Notes: generated by a model from the sequence alone, not told the origin. Positions 1 through 8,777 are shown, numbered from the stretch's first letter. The stretch is DNA of 35,169 bases from Flavobacteriales bacterium UBA6165 (GCA_002422285.1 DIUF01000038.1:1-35169); one strand, 5' to 3'. Made by a program: numbers and translations.

Positions 1-1163
1 TCTTCCAAAAGTTCGTCGGAAACGACGCAATCTTCGGGGAGTTCAAGGCGCTGCACACGGATGTTCATGTATTTTTCGGCATCTGCGAGTAGGGGCGCTT
101 CTTTTTCGTCGAAGAAGGAAATTGTTGTACCTGATTCCTCAGCGCGACCAGTTCGTCCCATTCTGTGGAGGTAAAACTCGGATTCTTCAGGCATATCGAA
201 GTTGATTACATGGCTGATGCCCGTAATGTCGATACCGCGCGCAAAAAGGTCGGTGGCAATCAAGTGTTGGATTTCGCCGCTTTCAAAGGCTTCTGTGGTT
301 GCCAAGCGCGTGTTTTGTGCTTTGTTGGCATGAATAACGCCGAGATTATTAAAACCTCGAGTGCGCAGCATGGTAAACAAGATATCCGCACGTCGTCGCG
401 ATTTCACGAAAATCAAGCATTTGGTGAATGACGTTTTGTCGTTGAGGAATAATTCCAAAAGATTGACTTTGGTGTTGTAATTGGGCACCGCAAATGCATA
501 TTGGTCGATCTGTTCCAAAGGCGAACCCGGCGTGGCTACTTGAATTTTTTCAGGCTCATTGAAAAAATCTTCTATCAAATCCTCAATAGCCTGATTCATA
601 GTTGCAGAGAACATCAAGTTTTGTCTGCGCTCAGGCAACAAGTCCAAGATGTTTTTCAATTGCGGCAAGAAGCCCAAACTCATCATTTCATCGACCTCGT
701 CAATTACAATGCGCTTTACGGCTCTGGTGCTCAAACTGCCATTGGCTATCAAGTCGAAAAGTCGACCAGGTGTGGCCACCACAAAATCTACACCCTTCAT
801 CACACGGTCGGTTTGTGTGCGGATATTCACACCACCATAAACACCAACCACAGAAAAATTCATGAAGAGCGTCAGTTTTTCAATTTCTTCCACCACTTGC
901 GCCACCAATTCACGCGTAGGCACAATGATAAGCGCTTGCGGGTGAATGTCTTTGGAGAATTTCCACATGCGCAAGCAGGGCAGTAGGTAGGCCAAGGTTT
1001 TTCCCGTTCCCGTCTGCGCAATGCCCAACACATCTTTCCCCGACATAATCGTTGAAAAAACTTCTTTTTGGATGTCGGTTGGATGCTCCAAACCTTGCTC
1101 CTTCAAAGCTTTGAGTAAGGAACTATTGAGGTTTAAATCGGAAAACGAGATGCTTGAATTCAT
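1..1163 (-). CDS. DEAD-box ATP-dependent RNA helicase (3' part outside window)
   Basis: I translated this on the minus strand from the ATG at 1163-1161. It stays open for 387 codons to the window edge, so the C-terminus is missing. The protein unwinds or remodels RNA using ATP, in the cytoplasm. In order: a Q-motif region (FSDLNL, then PTDIQ), Walker A AQTGTGKT (about residues 49-56), PTRELV (82-87), TPGR (131-134), motif II DEVD (155-158) in place of DEAD, SAT (186-188), and the helicase C-terminal motifs ARGID and HRMGRTGR. The DEVD variant is conservative (Ala to Val) and I recall it from other Bacteroidota DEAD-box proteins. A TATCTTTG promoter element ends only four bases before the ATG, suggesting a leaderless or nearly leaderless mRNA. 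Several long frames on the plus strand here are antisense shadows. The family is clear; the exact paralog is not. Confidence 0.95.
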   Translation of the reverse strand, partial: MNSSISFSDLNLNSSLLKALKEQGLEHPTDIQKEVFSTIMSGKDVLGIAQTGTGKTLAYLLPCLRMWKFSKDIHPQALIIVPTRELVAQVVEEIEKLTLFMNFSVVGVYGGVNIRTQTDRVMKGVDFVVATPGRLFDLIANGSLSTRAVKRIVIDEVDEMMSLGFLPQLKNILDLLPERRQNLMFSATMNQAIEDLIEDFFNEPEKIQVATPGSPLEQIDQYAFAVPNYNTKVNLLELFLNDKTSFTKCLIFVKSRRRADILFTMLRTRGFNNLGVIHANKAQNTRLATTEAFESGEIQHLIATDLFARGIDITGISHVINFDMPEESEFYLHRMGRTGRAEESGTTISFFDEKEAPLLADAEKYMNIRVQRLELPEDCVVSDELLE

Positions 1164-1167
1164 GGCG

Positions 1168-1175
1168 CAAAGATA
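1168..1175 (-). promoter_or_regulatory. Putative -7 element of the DEAD-box helicase gene
   Basis: The minus strand reads TATCTTTG, a full match to the Bacteroidota -7 consensus TAnnTTTG, with four bases between it and the ATG. I see no clear TTG at the -33 distance, so the call rests on the -7 box and its position. Transcription would start at or next to the ATG. Confidence 0.4.
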
Positions 1176-1496
1176 AGGGTTTCTCTGCTTTACTGGATTT
1201 ATAATGAATTAATTAATTGAAACACCAAGATAGATTACCTGACGGACTTTTCCAAAATAACAACTAAAGGAATATGTATATCAAACTCATAGACAACGCA
1301 GTAGAAGCTTAGCTAAAAATCGTTACACGGATTTTAATTGTCGCTATTTAACTCAAAGATTATTTATAGAATCACAAGTCGCTACACAGAGCGAACTCCT
1401 ATGTTTGAAAAGTTCGTTTTTAGCAGCCATCATCTTTAATTAATCAAAATTACTGATGTTGACTTGAGCGGTTGATGTTATTTGACGGATTTAAAA

Positions 1497-1600
1497 ATCA
1501 GCGATTGTCAGCGGTGCGTGCATCAGCCTCATCTGCGTGCCATTTTAAATTCAAATATTAGAACGCAGATAACGCGGATTTAGCAGATGTTCGCTGATAA
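1497..1600. repeat. Imperfect inverted repeat with ATCAGCGA/ATCTGCGT arms
   Basis: The left part begins ATCAGCGA (1497-1504) and contains ATCTGCGT (1531-1538). The right part contains ACGCAGAT (1563-1570) and ends TCGCTGAT (1591-1598). Both outer and both inner eight-base blocks are exact reverse complements in the correct order, and the sequence between them is roughly complementary (TCAGCGG against CCGCG...). The vocabulary of repeated GCAGAT/GCGGATT/TCGCTGAT words resembles dispersed intergenic repeats I recall from Bacteroidota genomes. Only one copy is in this window, so its status as a genome-wide repeat is inferred. Confidence 0.6.
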
Positions 1601-1737
1601 TGAAATTGTGAAGTCAAAACATGAACTACCAAATCGGTGTTGAATGATTGAAGTTTAGTCTAAATTTGGTTTTTGATTGGCAAAAATTCTACAAAACTCA
1701 TTTTTACAAAACGTAGTGCAATCATTTCTTTTAACAA

Positions 1738-2775
1738 CTACTTCTTCCACTCATTGATATTCGTAGACATGGTAAACATGTTGTTGAATCCAGCAGCAGA
1801 AACCACGTTGAAGCCATATTGGAACTGGAATTTTTTGAGCATCAAGCCCAATCCAAGGCTAAATCCAGACATGCCTGGTCGATTGGTAACCCGCATTTCT
1901 TCTCGCTGACGGTAATCAAAAGCGGCGCGCAAATGAAAGTGCTTGCCAAAAAGGGCTTCCACTTGAAAAGTAAGATGATGCATGGTTTTTCCTAAGAAAT
2001 TTGCACGTTTGGGCTCAATAAGCTCATTGGTGAATGGGTCGCGGAATGGCTGTTCATTTGGATCAACATAGGTGATGTCCCAACGATTCAGGTGCTGAGC
2101 CAAAACCGTTAATCGAAAAGGTGCATGTTCCAATTTGTGAGATATGGCAATCATGGGATTGGGCGTGATGCGTTCTCTGTTTTTTGAAACATATCCTGAG
2201 AATTGCACACCGGCATTTCTTACCAAAGCTGTGACAACTGTGTTTTTATCTGCAAAATTCAAAGTTCCAGAAAAATCTAAGGTCATTCCGAAAGCTTGAT
2301 AAGTTTCCAAAGTGGAAAATGCAAAATTCAAATTGGCACCCACTGAAACAACCTCATTAATCTGTTGACCATAGCCAGCACTTGCTATAAAATCACCTGC
2401 ATAAAAGTCGCCTGCTACCTCTCCAGTTGGGAGTGTCAAATCCATTTTTCCGTATGAGGCATAGCGAAAACTTGTGCTCAAGAACTTGTTTTCAGCAATT
2501 TGATGCGCGTATCCAAACTGTCCATAGTTGATACCACTGGCCAAATAACTGTGATTGAATGTAGCTCGTCTGTGACTGTTTTTATTCAACAAAGAGGGCG
2601 CATGTAAACCTACCGTCACATCGTCATCCACAGCGTTGATGGCATTTCCTCCAAGGGCAACATGTCGCGCTGAATAGGGTAAATTCAAGGATACAAAAGT
2701 GCCTTGACCACCGATTTGTGACAACAGAGAAGCAGAAAAAAGAAGTAAAATGACGGCTAAACTGAATTTGGTCAT
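1738..2775 (-). CDS. porQ: PorQ-like type IX secretion system protein
   Basis: This is a 345-residue outer-membrane beta-barrel-type protein with a signal peptide (hydrophobic residues 5-18, likely cut after Ser19, leaving Gln20). The mature start, with FVSLNLPYSARHVALGGNAI and the following DDDVTVGLHAPSLL, matches how PorQ proteins begin as I know them. Later segments alternate short beta-strand-like runs and turns, as in the PorV/PorQ/PorP class. PorQ is needed for T9SS function in Porphyromonas, where it takes part in surface attachment of exported proteins together with PorU, PorV and PorZ. No other T9SS machinery gene is adjacent, which is normal because T9SS genes are scattered. A TAATTTCG -7-like element lies at 2803-2810. 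At least three likely T9SS cargo genes sit in the same window. The family call is strong; the symbol rests on recognition without a search. Confidence 0.85.
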   Translation of the reverse strand: MTKFSLAVILLLFSASLLSQIGGQGTFVSLNLPYSARHVALGGNAINAVDDDVTVGLHAPSLLNKNSHRRATFNHSYLASGINYGQFGYAHQIAENKFLSTSFRYASYGKMDLTLPTGEVAGDFYAGDFIASAGYGQQINEVVSVGANLNFAFSTLETYQAFGMTLDFSGTLNFADKNTVVTALVRNAGVQFSGYVSKNRERITPNPMIAISHKLEHAPFRLTVLAQHLNRWDITYVDPNEQPFRDPFTNELIEPKRANFLGKTMHHLTFQVEALFGKHFHLRAAFDYRQREEMRVTNRPGMSGFSLGLGLMLKKFQFQYGFNVVSAAGFNNMFTMSTNINEWKK

Positions 2776-2802
2776 GCTTTGTGATTTGTGTATATCAACG
2801 CA

Positions 2803-2810
2803 CGAAATTA
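2803..2810 (-). promoter_or_regulatory. Putative -7 element of the PorQ-like gene
   Basis: The minus strand reads TAATTTCG, one mismatch from TAnnTTTG, 27 bases before the ATG. No TTG is visible at the expected -33 distance, so this is a weak call. Confidence 0.3.
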
Positions 2811-2912
2811 AAAATTATTGAATCGATTTTGTAAAAGCATTGCAATTTGATTGATACATGCAACAATTTATAGATTAATTCACTGAATAAAAAATCATTT
2901 CCGCATACTTTC

Positions 2913-2943
2913 TTTTGATAATTAAAAACTTGTGTTAAATTTG
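2913..2943 (+). promoter_or_regulatory. Promoter of the diheme cytochrome lipoprotein gene
   Basis: TTTTG at 2913-2917 and TAAATTTG at 2936-2943 match the Bacteroidota -33 (TTTG) and -7 (TAnnTTTG) elements with an 18-base spacer. The -7 box ends 11 bases before the ATG at 2955 (or 17 before the ATG at 2961), so the leader would be very short. This is the best-formed promoter in the window. Confidence 0.6.
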
Positions 2944-2954
2944 GCACTCAAACC

Positions 2955-4070
2955 ATGACTATGAATTTTCCTATTTTAAGTAAGCGAGTTTTACTTGTGC
3001 CCGCGCTGCTTTTGACTGCTATGACTTTATCATGTCGTAAAGATAAGACAGAAATCCCTACAGGCCTTCCAATTCCACCAGATCCGACAGGCGTTTCGGT
3101 GGATTTGACACAAGTGCCCTATCCTAAATTATCGGATTATCGTTTTTTTGAGGGCGACATGAAAGATCAAAATCCTGCAGAAGGAGTTTTGCCTTACGAA
3201 CCCATTACGCAGCTTTTCACGGATTATGCCTTGAAGAAACGTTTTGTTTGGATGCCTAATGGTACCAAAGCGAATTATGTTTCTGACACGGAAATTTTGG
3301 ATTTGCCAGTCGGTTCAGCGATCATCAAGACATTTTACTACGACAATATGTTGCCTGAAAATGCAACTAGGATTTTGGAAACTCGAATCATGATTCGCAA
3401 GTCCACTGGCTGGATTTTCGCTGAATACGAGTGGAACGACGAACAGACTGAAGCCTATTTGAATATGGATGGCGTAAACAAAAGTATTTCTTGGGTACAA
3501 AATGGAACACCAATGTCTACCAATTATCGCTTGCCCTCTGATACAGAATGTATGATTTGTCATAAGTTTAATGCTAGTCCGATTCCTATTGGTATCAAAC
3601 CTCAGCATTTGAACAAATCTTTGCAATATGCCGATGGCGAGATGAATCAATTGCAAAAGTGGGTAAGCGTTGGTTATTTGAATGGACCGCTCCCTAGCAA
3701 TATTTTGACTGTTGTTGATTATAAGGACGAAAGCAAATCACTGCGTGATAGAGTGCGTTCTTATTTAGATATGAACTGTGCACATTGTCATCAAGAAAAC
3801 AGCCATTGTGATTATCGTCCGATGCGTTTGGCTTTTTCTGAAACAGAATTGTCGTTAAATCTTGGCATTTGTGTTGACCCCGAAGAATTTATTGATGCAT
3901 CTTTGGTGAGCATAATTGTGCCTGGAAACACAAGTAAATCTATGATGCATTTTCGTCTCGGATCTACCGAAGAGTCAAACAGAATGCCTTTGTTAGGGCG
4001 AACTGTTGTGCACCAGGAAGGTTTGGCATTACTTACCGCCTTCATCCAGTCTTTAACCAATTGCGATTAA
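2955..4070 (+). CDS. Diheme c-type cytochrome lipoprotein (SO2930/HNE_0200-like)
   Basis: This 371-residue protein has a lipoprotein signal peptide (basic SKR, hydrophobic stretch, then TLSC with Cys27 as the lipidated residue). It has two heme c binding motifs, CMICH (199-203) and CAHCH (275-279), and a late Met344 in NRMPLLGR that could be a distal heme ligand. The segment YPKLSDYRFFEG and the overall order resemble the SO2930/HNE_0200 family of diheme proteins, whose function is not established. It would be an electron carrier or redox enzyme tethered to a membrane facing the periplasm or surface. Twenty-nine bases without a hairpin separate it from the first beta-propeller gene, so the two are likely co-transcribed. 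ATG codons at 2955 and 2961 both fit; I kept the first. The heme sites are certain by motif and the family name is less certain. Confidence 0.85.
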   Translation: MTMNFPILSKRVLLVPALLLTAMTLSCRKDKTEIPTGLPIPPDPTGVSVDLTQVPYPKLSDYRFFEGDMKDQNPAEGVLPYEPITQLFTDYALKKRFVWMPNGTKANYVSDTEILDLPVGSAIIKTFYYDNMLPENATRILETRIMIRKSTGWIFAEYEWNDEQTEAYLNMDGVNKSISWVQNGTPMSTNYRLPSDTECMICHKFNASPIPIGIKPQHLNKSLQYADGEMNQLQKWVSVGYLNGPLPSNILTVVDYKDESKSLRDRVRSYLDMNCAHCHQENSHCDYRPMRLAFSETELSLNLGICVDPEEFIDASLVSIIVPGNTSKSMMHFRLGSTEESNRMPLLGRTVVHQEGLALLTAFIQSLTNCD

Positions 4071-4099
4071 TATAAACCAAAACTTAAAACCTCTAAATC

Positions 4100-6391
4100 A
4101 TGAAAAAAATATTATACTCAGCCTTATTTTCGATATTCGGAGTAACGACAATTATCGCTCAATCCACTTGTGCAACGGCAATAGAGATATCCGCAGGCAC
4201 ATACAGTTTTGCCCAAATTCAGGGCAATGATGTTCCTTTACCCGTTTGTTCTACAGGAGGCACTGGTGCAACTGCAGGACAATGGTATAAATACACCGCA
4301 ACTGCTAGTTATGAAGTAACTGTAACAACCAACTTCCCTTTGATTAATGGCAATACTGACAATCGCGTTCAGGTATATACAGGAACTTGTGGGTCATTAT
4401 CATGTATTGCTGGAGATGATGATAGTGGTACAGGTGTTTTGTGCGTGGTAACATTCAATGTTGTTCAAAATACAGACTATTACATTGCATTCGATAATCG
4501 CTGGTCCAGCAATGGATTTACATTTGAATTGATAGAGAATGTGCCTCCTCCTACACCTGATGTTGTTTTGGTAGCACAATCATTTCCTAATATTTTAGGT
4601 CAATACAAAATCGCAATTGCAGACATGAATGGTGATTATTTGGATGATATTGTTTCTGTTTCTTCAACCACTGTTCATATTTTATATCAACAAACGGATG
4701 GCACCTTTGAGCAAGAAGCCATAACTACAACTTCTGCACAATTTTTACCAACATGGAGTATGGCTATTGGGGATTATAACAAAGATGGGTTTAACGATTT
4801 GATGTATGGCAGCGGACAAGGCGTATCGTTTTTTCGCTCAAATAGTGATGGTACAGCCTATACCCATTGGGCAGCACCTAATTATGTTTTCTCTCAACGA
4901 ACAAATTTTGTAGACATCAACAACGATGGTAATTTAGATGCATTTGCCTGTCATGATGTGGCTCCGAATGTCTATTATATCAATGATGGTGATAATAATT
5001 TGTCATTCAATCAAGGAGGTTTTGGAGATCACTCAACGGGTGGACATTATGCCACAATTTGGTTTGATTATGATAATGATGGTGATTTAGATGTTTTCAT
5101 CTCTAAGTGTAGTGGTGGTGGTCAAGGATTGGCTGCTCGTTTTAATGAAATGCACAGAAACAATGGCGATGGTACATATTCCAACGTTTCAACTGCGGCT
5201 AATATGAATCATGGCAATCAAACTTGGTCGTCGGCGGTTAATGATTTTGACAACGATGGATTTATGGATGTTATTGTTGGCGTGAGTTCGTTTTCCCATG
5301 GTGGACACTTGTATATGCACAACAATGGCGATGGAACTTTTACAGACATTGCAACTGGAAGTGGTTGGGACACATACAATGGTACTTCTATTGAATACGT
5401 ATCTTATGATTTTAACAACGATGGTTGGGCAGATGTGTTTACTAATGGTCGCATTTTCTTGAACAATGGTAATAATACGTTTACAGTTCAAACTGTTGCG
5501 CCAAACGTTGGTGCAGTAGGAGATGTGAACAATGATGGATTCTTGGATATTCAGAATGGAACTACAATTTATTTTAATCAGCCGAATGGAAATAACTGGG
5601 TTAAATTGAATTTAAAAGGTATTCAAAGCAACAGCAACGGTATTGGTGCCCGCGTTGAGATTTATGGTGCTTGGGGGAAACAAATCCGCGACGTTCAATC
5701 GGGTATTGGTTTCCGCCATATGGGCACATTGAATCCACATTTTGGATTGGGGCTGGCTACGGAGATTGATTCAATTATTGTTCGTTGGCCTTCTGGTGAA
5801 GTTGATATGATTTGTAACGCAGAAATTAACACTACAATTTATATTGAAGAGGGTAGTGGTTTGGTTCCAATTGCTGCTTTTTCTGCTTCTGCAACCGAAG
5901 TTAACTCGGGGGAAGTTGTTGCATTTACTGATGCATCAACACTTTGTCCAAATGCATGGTCGTGGAATGTTCAGCCAGCTACTGGTTGGGTGTATACAAA
6001 CGGAACAACTGCGAATTCAGAAAATCCTGAAATTCAGTTCAACAATTATGGTTTGTACACAATCACTTTAATCGCTTCCAATCAAAATGGGCAGAGTGTA
6101 GAAAATCCAACTGCACAAGTAATGGTTAACTCTGGAGTAGGTCTTGATGCCGTATTGTCTTCAGCAATCAAAATCTATCCAAACCCTACTTCTGGCGAAT
6201 TGAATATTGAATTTGCAGGGAATTTGGATAACGCGCGTTTATCTGTTGTGTCAACTATTGGCGCGGAAGTATTGAACTTTGCCGTTGTGCCCAATTCTAT
6301 TGATGTCCATTTATTGAGCAATGGCACCTATTTCTTGGTGATTATGTTGCCTAATGGAGAAAAGCATACCACGCTTTTTGTGAAAAAATAA
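4100..6391 (+). CDS. T9SS-secreted FG-GAP beta-propeller protein with ASPIC/UnbV domain, copy 1
   Basis: This 763-residue secreted protein has a signal peptide (cut likely after Ala20, leaving Gln21). A cysteine-containing beta domain follows (about 22-146). Seven calcium-type repeats come next (about 175-485), including DMNGDYLDD, DYNKDGFND, DINNDGNLD, DYDNDGDLD, DFDNDGFMD, DFNNDGWAD and DVNNDGFLD, which predict a seven-bladed FG-GAP/VCBS propeller. Then come an ASPIC/UnbV-type domain (about 498-585; NGIGARVEIYGAWGKQIR, RWPSGEVD), a PKD-like domain (about 590-677) and a T9SS type A sorting domain (about 689-763; KIYPNPTSGE). It is predicted to be exported and surface-attached. Its ligand is unknown. 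It shares a probable transcript with the upstream cytochrome and has a close paralog directly downstream. A strong hairpin terminator follows its stop. Confidence 0.92.
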   Translation: MKKILYSALFSIFGVTTIIAQSTCATAIEISAGTYSFAQIQGNDVPLPVCSTGGTGATAGQWYKYTATASYEVTVTTNFPLINGNTDNRVQVYTGTCGSLSCIAGDDDSGTGVLCVVTFNVVQNTDYYIAFDNRWSSNGFTFELIENVPPPTPDVVLVAQSFPNILGQYKIAIADMNGDYLDDIVSVSSTTVHILYQQTDGTFEQEAITTTSAQFLPTWSMAIGDYNKDGFNDLMYGSGQGVSFFRSNSDGTAYTHWAAPNYVFSQRTNFVDINNDGNLDAFACHDVAPNVYYINDGDNNLSFNQGGFGDHSTGGHYATIWFDYDNDGDLDVFISKCSGGGQGLAARFNEMHRNNGDGTYSNVSTAANMNHGNQTWSSAVNDFDNDGFMDVIVGVSSFSHGGHLYMHNNGDGTFTDIATGSGWDTYNGTSIEYVSYDFNNDGWADVFTNGRIFLNNGNNTFTVQTVAPNVGAVGDVNNDGFLDIQNGTTIYFNQPNGNNWVKLNLKGIQSNSNGIGARVEIYGAWGKQIRDVQSGIGFRHMGTLNPHFGLGLATEIDSIIVRWPSGEVDMICNAEINTTIYIEEGSGLVPIAAFSASATEVNSGEVVAFTDASTLCPNAWSWNVQPATGWVYTNGTTANSENPEIQFNNYGLYTITLIASNQNGQSVENPTAQVMVNSGVGLDAVLSSAIKIYPNPTSGELNIEFAGNLDNARLSVVSTIGAEVLNFAVVPNSIDVHLLSNGTYFLVIMLPNGEKHTTLFVKK

Positions 6392-6399
6392 ATTTAAGC

Positions 6400-6436
6400 A
6401 ACTCCCGGTTTAGCGTTTAAATCGGGAGTTTTTTTT
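6400..6436 (+). terminator. Rho-independent terminator after propeller copy 1
   Basis: AACTCCCG at 6400-6407 pairs with CGGGAGTT at 6423-6430. The stem extends inward by a G-U pair and four more pairs to a GCGTT loop, and a run of T follows to 6436. The next gene's ATG is at 6455, only 18 bases after the T run. Confidence 0.88.
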
Positions 6437-6454
6437 ACACTTTATCCTAATATT

Positions 6455-8755
6455 ATGAAAAAACATCTATTCTTAATCACGCCGTTTTTGCTTTGGAGTC
6501 AAGTATCATTGGCTCAAAGCACATGTGCTACTGCACAAATTGTAACAGCGGGCACTTACAGTTTCGCATCTGTTGACGGCACAGAAGTTCCGATGCCTAT
6601 TTGCGCCGGTGGTGGAGCAGGTGCCACAATGGGAAAATGGTTCAAATTCAATTCCCCAGAAAGCGTTCAAGTCACTGTGACAACAGATTTCCCAGACATC
6701 AATGGCAATATCGATAATCGCGTGCATATTTACAACGGTACTTGTGGCGCTTTGAATTGTGTGGCAGGCGACGATGATAGCGGTACGGGACTTTTATGTG
6801 TTGTTGGTTTTAATGCCATCGCAAACACAGATTATTACATTGCTTTTGACAATCGATGGAATACGAATAATCCCAACAATGGATTCACTTTTGAGGTTAT
6901 TACTTCACCAATGCCCCCTGCGCCACCCGTGAGTTTTTTGACGCAAAATTATCCTGATATCACTGGCACCTATAAAATAGCAATTGCTGATATGAATGGC
7001 GATTATCTAGACGACATCGTTTCTGTTTCTGGCACCTCGGTGAACATTATGTACCAACAAACGGATGGCTCGTTTATTCAAAACACCATTGCAACCGATC
7101 AAGCACAATTTGAACCTTCATGGAGTTTGGCCATTGGCGATTTCAACAAGGATGGTTTCAATGATTTGTTGTATGGTGGTGGAAGTGGCGTTACATTTTT
7201 CTATTCCAATAGCACTGGAACTGCGTATACACAGTGGTATGTGACCAACTACGTATTTTCTCAAAGAAGTAATTTTGTTGACTTAAACAACGACGGTCAT
7301 TTGGATGCATTTGTTTGTCATGATGTGGCACCAAACGTATTTTACATGAACGACGGCAATGGTAATCTTACTTACAATCAAGGTGGTATTGGAGATCATC
7401 CCAATGGCGGAAATTACGGTTCAATTTGGATTGATTATGATAACGATGGCGATCAGGATTTGTTTATTTCCAAATGTCGAGGTGGTCAAAACACAGCCAA
7501 ATTGAATGAATTACACAGAAACAATGGCGATGGCACATTTACAAACGTTTCTGTACTTGCAAACATGAATCATCCCAACCAAACTTGGTCTTCTGCGTGG
7601 AATGACTTTGACAACGATGGTTATATGGATGCCATTGTAGGCGCCAGTACTTTCACAGATGGCGGACATCTGTTCATGCACAATAATGGTGATGGTACTT
7701 TTACCGATATTGCTGAAGGAAGTGCTTGGGATACCTACACAGGTACTGCCATAGAATATGTTTCTTACGATTTTAACAATGATGGCTGGGCAGATGTGTT
7801 TACTAATGGTAGAATGTTCATCAACAACGGTGATAATACTTTCACAATTCAGGTCATTCAGCCATCTGTTGGAGCTATTGGGGATTTGAACAACGACGGA
7901 TTTTTGGATATCCAAAATGGAAATACAATTTATTTTACTCAGCCCAATGGCAACAATTGGATTAAAATGAATTTAAAAGGTATTGAAAGCAATAGCAATG
8001 GGATTGGTGCTCGAGTAGAAATACACGGTGCATGGGGCAAACAAATCCGCGATGTTCAGTCTGGAGTTGGTTTTCGCCACATGGGCACATTAAATCCGCA
8101 TTTTGGCATTGGTCAGGCTACAGAAATTGACTCCGTTGTTGTGCGTTGGCCATCTGGTAACGTTGATGTAGTTTGTAATGTAACAATCAACACAACGCTT
8201 TATATTGAAGAGGGCAGTGGTGTAGCTCCTGTTGCAGATTTCACTGTTTCTGATAACGATTTATTGCCCGGTCAGATTGCTGTGTTTACAGATGAATCTA
8301 CAACAACATGTCCAGTTTCATGGGCTTGGAGTGTTCAACCTGCAATGGGATGGGCTTTTGTGAATGGCACCAATGCCTCAAGCCAAAATCCAGAAATTCA
8401 ATTCAACAACATTGGCATATATAACGTTGGTTTGGTTGTCGCCAATGGAAATGGACAAAGCACTGAGAATCCTTCTGAGCAGATTAATGTCACATCAGGT
8501 GTGGGAATTGAAGAGAACATGGACGAATTGTTTAAAATCTATCCCAATCCAGCTTCAGATGAATTGAATATTACTTTTGGCGGAAATTTGGAAGGGGCGC
8601 AGATCTCTGTTGTTTCAACAATTGGAGCTGAAGTTTTATCTTTTGACTTGCTACCCAACACAATCAAAGTAGGACATTTGAGTAATGGAACTTATTTCTT
8701 GGTACTTGTTTTACCAAATGGCTCAAGAATGACGAAACTATTTGTGAAGCAGTAA
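6455..8755 (+). CDS. T9SS-secreted FG-GAP beta-propeller protein with ASPIC/UnbV domain, copy 2
   Basis: This 766-residue protein is a tandem paralog of the gene just upstream, with the same domain order from end to end: signal peptide (Ala20|Gln21), N-terminal cysteine-containing domain, seven DxNxDG-type calcium repeats, ASPIC/UnbV-type domain, PKD-like domain and T9SS sorting domain (KIYPNPASDE). Long stretches such as the ASPIC/UnbV part differ at only a few residues. Differences concentrate near the signal peptide, between repeats and in the PKD-like domain. It is predicted to be surface-exposed and its ligand is unknown. I find no TAnnTTTG promoter between the upstream terminator and this ATG, so expression may depend on read-through. 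It is followed by its own terminator, whose stem has the same ACTCCCG sequence, so the duplication unit apparently included the terminator. Confidence 0.92.
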   Translation: MKKHLFLITPFLLWSQVSLAQSTCATAQIVTAGTYSFASVDGTEVPMPICAGGGAGATMGKWFKFNSPESVQVTVTTDFPDINGNIDNRVHIYNGTCGALNCVAGDDDSGTGLLCVVGFNAIANTDYYIAFDNRWNTNNPNNGFTFEVITSPMPPAPPVSFLTQNYPDITGTYKIAIADMNGDYLDDIVSVSGTSVNIMYQQTDGSFIQNTIATDQAQFEPSWSLAIGDFNKDGFNDLLYGGGSGVTFFYSNSTGTAYTQWYVTNYVFSQRSNFVDLNNDGHLDAFVCHDVAPNVFYMNDGNGNLTYNQGGIGDHPNGGNYGSIWIDYDNDGDQDLFISKCRGGQNTAKLNELHRNNGDGTFTNVSVLANMNHPNQTWSSAWNDFDNDGYMDAIVGASTFTDGGHLFMHNNGDGTFTDIAEGSAWDTYTGTAIEYVSYDFNNDGWADVFTNGRMFINNGDNTFTIQVIQPSVGAIGDLNNDGFLDIQNGNTIYFTQPNGNNWIKMNLKGIESNSNGIGARVEIHGAWGKQIRDVQSGVGFRHMGTLNPHFGIGQATEIDSVVVRWPSGNVDVVCNVTINTTLYIEEGSGVAPVADFTVSDNDLLPGQIAVFTDESTTTCPVSWAWSVQPAMGWAFVNGTNASSQNPEIQFNNIGIYNVGLVVANGNGQSTENPSEQINVTSGVGIEENMDELFKIYPNPASDELNITFGGNLEGAQISVVSTIGAEVLSFDLLPNTIKVGHLSNGTYFLVLVLPNGSRMTKLFVKQ

Positions 8756-8777
8756 AATCAACAAAAAAGATCATAAG

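Larger units (their letters stand above)
1164..1737. other. Long intergenic region without a convincing gene
   Basis: This 574-base AT-rich gap lies between the helicase 5' end and the PorQ-like gene 3' end. It holds the helicase promoter at its left edge and the inverted repeat at 1497-1600. Short open frames here have no protein-like composition, and the frame starting at 1673 runs antisense into the PorQ-like gene. I see no tRNA-like fold and no obvious terminator hairpin for the PorQ-like gene. Confidence 0.6.

Noticed and set aside
165..986. Open frames on the plus strand (165-431, 501-986)
   Set aside because: They run antisense to the DEAD-box helicase, whose motifs are complete on the minus strand, and their products show no domain or natural composition.
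1673..1909. A 78-residue plus-strand frame
   Set aside because: Most of it is antisense to the PorQ-like gene, and the part outside is low-complexity AT-rich sequence.
4620..5570. Repeated GATGGT/AACAATGG words suggesting a minisatellite
   Set aside because: The words encode the DxNxDG calcium repeats of the beta-propeller; the spacing and flanks follow protein blades, not a DNA repeat.
7511..7915. A 134-residue antisense frame inside propeller copy 2
   Set aside because: It is a shadow created by the repeated calcium-site codons; a similar shadow occurs in copy 1 at 5189-5491.
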